Below, one piece after another: positions 5,681 to 8,184 of a stretch of DNA of 8,184 bases (position 1 is the stretch's first letter; the number at the start of each line of letters is the position of its first letter). Under the pieces are notes generated by a model that saw only the letters and a program-made list of their open reading frames with translations, did not search any database and had not been told where the DNA came from. This DNA is from Pseudomonadota bacterium. Lineage in GTDB: Bacteria; Pseudomonadota; Gammaproteobacteria; Steroidobacterales; Woeseiaceae. Both the position numbers and the translations under genes were made by a program. The stretch is taken from positions 1 to 8,184 of the forward strand of contig JADFKA010000069.1 of the NCBI GenBank assembly GCA_022565135.1, read 5' to 3'.

Positions 5681-6955
5681 TTACCCGGGCAGGCGCCTCA
5701 CGAGGACCAGTGTGATGTCATCGGCCTGCTGAACGTCACCGCCAAACTCGAATGCGGCATCGACCAGCCGCTGACTGAGTTCGGCCATTGGTAAGTCATG
5801 ACCGTGCCGCATCACTTGCGCGACACCATTTTCTCCGAATTCGGCGCCATCGGACGTGGCATACTCGTAAATGCCGTCCGAGATTACGGCGAGGACGTCG
5901 CCCGGTTGCAAACTGAGCTTTTGGGCTTGCTGCGTGCCATCAAGCTCCATGACGCCGAGGGGAAAGCTCGTCGGCTTGTGCCATTCGCAGGTATTGCTTG
6001 CGGCGCGATAGCAGAGAATGGGTCCCTGGCCACCCGAATGAAACTCTACCTCGTGAGTCGCCGGATTCAGGAAGCCCATGAACGCCGTGATGAAGCGATC
6101 ATCGGGCAGGTCCTCATTCAACTGGTTATTGACCTGAGTATACGCGGCATCGAGGTCGGCGCCGAGGCGGAACGCGACACGTAGCATGGCCTGCATTTGC
6201 GTCGCGGACAGCGCGGGCCCGAACCCGTGGCCCGTGGCATCACCCAGCAGGATGAACAGCCGCCCATCCAGCATGACGAGGTCGTAAAGGTCACCGCCGG
6301 CAAAATCCGTCGGCAGGAACTGGCCATGCACATCGTAGCCCGCCACGTCAGGCATGGCTTTCGGCAGAGTGCTGACCTGTATTTCTCGCGCGAGGGCCGC
6401 CTCCTGGTTCAGGACGGCGCTGGCGAGCAACTCGCTGGTCATTGCAGAGTGCTGGATGGCAATCGCGGCCTCAGCCGCAAGGGCCGGCGCGATCCATTGG
6501 TCGTGCTGATCGAACTGCCCCGGGTACTCGCCGAGCCACTGCATGACGCCGAGCAACTGATCGTCCTGCCCCGTGATAGGGACGTTGAGCAGTGAGCGGG
6601 TTTCGAAGTTGGCGACATGAATGGGTGTCGCAGCGAAGCGGTCGTCTTCGCGGCATTCATGAATGTTCGTGATTTGTACGTCAGCAGCACACTGACCGAC
6701 GAGTCCTTCACCCGGTTTGGTTCGTTCGGGCGCGTCGGAGGAGGGAATCACCATGACGAGGTCTCCAGTTGGCCGGTCCAGCAGCCAAAGGACACCCCCT
6801 TCGGCAACGATCGCGACCTTGCCGACCTCGATGATCTCCCGCAAGAGCCCCGGCAGCGACTCGGGTGCTGCCAGCCGGTACATAATCTCGAGGATCTTGA
6901 CCAGCGACTCACGAGTAATCTCATTCGGATTCTGTTCGTGTAGAGGTACGGACAA
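5681..6955 (-). CDS. GAF-PP2C serine phosphatase (RsbU/SpoIIE-like)
   Basis: 424 residues from the TTG at 6955. Seen: an N-terminal GAF sensor domain (about 15-175) with PGEGLVGQCA at 81-90 and SLLNVPI at 121-127. A helical linker at 175-200 (EAALAREIQVSTLP) follows, then the PP2C/SpoIIE domain at about 205-421. Metal-binding motifs are all present: FAGGDLYD (218-225), GDATGHG (238-244, D239), ISDGIYE (358-364, D360) and ADDITLVLV (411-419). In the family it dephosphorylates the STAS antagonist and so opposes the kinase; the GAF domain would sense a small ligand or redox cue, not identifiable here. The start was set at TTG 6955 because of the strong AAGGGGG SD at 6 bases and because upstream in-frame starts (TTG 7075, ATG 7066) would add a basic, domain-less extension and lack a clear SD. 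It is the first gene of the partner-switching set. Confidence 0.92.
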   Translation of the reverse strand: MSVPLHEQNPNEITRESLVKILEIMYRLAAPESLPGLLREIIEVGKVAIVAEGGVLWLLDRPTGDLVMVIPSSDAPERTKPGEGLVGQCAADVQITNIHECREDDRFAATPIHVANFETRSLLNVPITGQDDQLLGVMQWLGEYPGQFDQHDQWIAPALAAEAAIAIQHSAMTSELLASAVLNQEAALAREIQVSTLPKAMPDVAGYDVHGQFLPTDFAGGDLYDLVMLDGRLFILLGDATGHGFGPALSATQMQAMLRVAFRLGADLDAAYTQVNNQLNEDLPDDRFITAFMGFLNPATHEVEFHSGGQGPILCYRAASNTCEWHKPTSFPLGVMELDGTQQAQKLSLQPGDVLAVISDGIYEYATSDGAEFGENGVAQVMRHGHDLPMAELSQRLVDAAFEFGGDVQQADDITLVLVRRLPG

Positions 6956-6961
6956 AGCGCA

Positions 6962-6968
6962 CCCCCTT
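6962..6968 (-). promoter_or_regulatory. Strong Shine-Dalgarno that sets the phosphatase start
   Basis: AAGGGGG on the minus strand is followed after 6 bases by TTG at 6955. It lies within a purine-rich tract just below a perfect palindrome, CTAAGCTTAG (6987-6996). It supports TTG initiation for the PP2C gene over the longer in-frame alternatives. Confidence 0.6.
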
Positions 6969-7020
6969 CTTTTTCTCTTCGTTTTCCTAAGCTTAGATGC
7001 TGCAGGGCAGTAACGCCAAT

Positions 7021-7048
7021 GGACATCCCTCGCGATCCGGCCAAGTTC
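7021..7048 (-). promoter_or_regulatory. Candidate ECF-type promoter upstream of the phosphatase gene
   Basis: On the minus strand GAACTT (7048-7043) is separated by 16 bases from ATGTCC (7026-7021). The first matches the GGAACTT minus-35 of RpoE-type sigma factors except at its first G. The second holds only the loose GTC core of some ECF minus-10 elements. A transcript from here would have a leader of about 55-60 bases before the TTG start at 6955. The match is weak and could be chance. If real, it would put the whole cluster under its own ECF factor. Confidence 0.22.
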
Positions 7049-7195
7049 TCCCACATGCTTCAGCATACGCCTCAATGCGGGGTTTCTGCCGAAAATCAGG
7101 GTTTAAGCGTTGGGGTCCGGACTGCGAAAGTATTCGCCGATCTGCGCCGGCGGCGGGTGTTCCACGCGGCGGCGATCTTTACCGCTTCAGCGGGC

Positions 7196-8184
7196 CTAGC
7201 TACCCATACGCCAGATTTCTCCCTGATCCGGGGATCGGTCCCGGTGCATCAGAATCCATTCGGCGTGTTCATCGAGCGCCGATCCGCCGAGCGCCCTCAG
7301 GATCAGCCGCCTTTCGGTGTCATCCTGAGCGTTATTCAGGCGCCGGAGCGCGTTGAGGAAAATCCGCAGCATGAATTCGTACTGCTTTATGAGCTCTCTC
7401 TCTGCTGTGACATGGGCGTAATTATGCCGGATCGCGACCAGCAGCAGCACGGCGCCCATCGCTGTCATTAACGGTTGACGAACGTCGTCTGACATGGCGG
7501 AGCCGAGTATCACGAGCAACGCTATCACTGTTACGCTGACCAACAAACTCAAAAACGCCAGGCGCCGGGTGACACTACTTGTCCGGATACGATCTTTTGC
7601 CTTGGACCGGAAATAGCCAAGTTGACCGCTGCTCTGATCGCCGATCCATTCGCGCAAAACATACGCAATGCCTTCAGGTTTCCTGTTGGGGGCAGCATCA
7701 CTGCGCGTGCCCGCAATACGCATCACGTTCCGGATCCAGCCGAGCTCGGGGTCCTGCGTCTGCAAGAAAGCATCGTGCGCAAACTTTGACTTGTTTTCTG
7801 TCGTTACGCCGGCAGCCGCCCAGTAGTACTGAACTCTGAGGCCTTCGGCGAGGGCGCGGTAATCGAGATACCGTCGGTGCCAGCTGCCGCGTTTGGCAAA
7901 AAATTGAACGCTGGCGGCGCAAAAGAAAAATACGAGAAAGCCGATCATGAAAGACTGATCAGTCCTGAAGTCCGAGTACAGAACGAACATCAATCCCATC
8001 AGAAAGGCGAAAACATGTGTCCCACGCAGACTGAATAGAACGCGTTTTTGGTAATGGATTGACAGCCAGTCCGCGATACAGAATATGCGATTGATATTTT
8101 CGATGCCTGGCGGCAGGTCCTCCAGATCCTTCTCGTCCAGCAACGGGTACGTTTCCGCCTCGATGCGGTCGGAAAACCGGATCG
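7196..8184 (-). CDS. Four-helix membrane protein, SLATT/DUF4231-like C-terminal part (5' end outside window)
   Basis: About 329 codons are visible. The frame is open to the right edge, so an in-window TTG at 8143 is probably not the true start. Numbered from that codon, hydrophobic segments lie at about 43-57, 64-83, 195-216 and 224-240, as two hairpins. Directly after the first hairpin comes HRRYLDYRALAEGLRVQYYW (89-108), resembling the conserved YRxLAExLR stretch after the paired helices of SLATT/DUF4231-type proteins. Near the C-terminus LGGSALDEHAEWILMHRDR (285-303) resembles the closing motif of such proteins. In that superfamily the membrane part is often joined to, or encoded beside, a nucleotide-sensing SLOG-type domain, which would lie outside the window. 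The assignment is from memory of the motifs, not a search. It shares orientation with the phosphatase but is separated by 240 bases, so it may be a separate unit. Confidence 0.75.
   Translation of the reverse strand, partial: IRFSDRIEAETYPLLDEKDLEDLPPGIENINRIFCIADWLSIHYQKRVLFSLRGTHVFAFLMGLMFVLYSDFRTDQSFMIGFLVFFFCAASVQFFAKRGSWHRRYLDYRALAEGLRVQYYWAAAGVTTENKSKFAHDAFLQTQDPELGWIRNVMRIAGTRSDAAPNRKPEGIAYVLREWIGDQSSGQLGYFRSKAKDRIRTSSVTRRLAFLSLLVSVTVIALLVILGSAMSDDVRQPLMTAMGAVLLLVAIRHNYAHVTAERELIKQYEFMLRIFLNALRRLNNAQDDTERRLILRALGGSALDEHAEWILMHRDRSPDQGEIWRMGS

Larger units (their letters stand above)
6956..7195 (-). other. 240-base gap between the membrane protein and the phosphatase
   Basis: I find no convincing gene here. 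The phosphatase frame stays open through part of it, but the translation is basic and without domain character. It holds the weak candidate promoter, the phosphatase SD, the palindrome CTAAGCTTAG at 6987-6996, and GC-rich sequence just after the upstream stop codon. A tiny inverted repeat (CCGCT-GA-AGCGG) lies just past that stop with no T-run, so no intrinsic terminator is supported. As the largest gap in the window it is the most likely place for an operon promoter. Confidence 0.5.

Noticed and set aside
6956..7075. Longer phosphatase N-terminus starting at TTG 7075 or ATG 7066
   Set aside because: The added residues are basic and low in complexity, have no clear SD, and would bury the strong AAGGGGG site ahead of TTG 6955. 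It is not excluded outright.
7019..7471. Plus-strand open frame of 150 codons across the gap and the membrane-protein gene
   Set aside because: It has no domain character or SD, and it overlaps a minus-strand gene with clear membrane helices and conserved-looking motifs.

Overview
The window is 8184 bases in which every supported gene lies on the minus strand, so transcription runs from high to low coordinates. It looks like the chromosome of a Gram-negative bacterium. One gene carries a signal peptide and an apparent outer-membrane beta-barrel, another encodes a membrane-anchored anti-sigma factor of proteobacterial style, and composition is moderately GC-rich and even throughout. A gammaproteobacterium is my best guess, but nothing here fixes the taxon. 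I saw no tRNA, rRNA, CRISPR array, insertion sequence or other mark of recent transfer.

Layout in transcription order. (1) 8184-7196: the C-terminal part of a four-helix membrane protein resembling SLATT/DUF4231-type proteins; its N-terminus is beyond the window. (2) 7195-6956: a 240-base gap with a weak candidate ECF-type promoter and a strong Shine-Dalgarno for a TTG start. (3) 6955-4956: a complete partner-switching set, namely a GAF-PP2C (RsbU/SpoIIE-like) phosphatase, an RsbW-like HATPase kinase and an RsbV-like STAS antagonist. (4) 4907-3574: an ECF sigma factor and its single-pass membrane anti-sigma factor, overlapping by ATGA. (5) 3577-2426: a membrane-anchored protein built almost wholly of about 31 nine-residue repeats, overlapping the anti-sigma gene by ATGA. 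(6) 2390-1: a large exported protein with a gluzincin metallopeptidase domain (HELVH plus a downstream Glu), a TolB/PD40-like beta-propeller and an apparent C-terminal beta-barrel cut by the window edge.

Sections 3 to 6 look like one operon or two tightly linked ones: the gaps are 25, 4, 48, -4, -4 and 35 bases. Inferred logic: a cytoplasmic GAF-linked phosphatase sets the STAS phosphorylation state against the HATPase kinase. An envelope branch (membrane anti-sigma, repeat protein and surface or periplasmic peptidase) controls the ECF sigma factor. Two sigma-control schemes that usually occur apart are therefore adjacent and co-directional.

The most unusual item is the nonapeptide-repeat protein, which I cannot assign to a known family. 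The likely CTG initiation codon of the peptidase gene is also notable.
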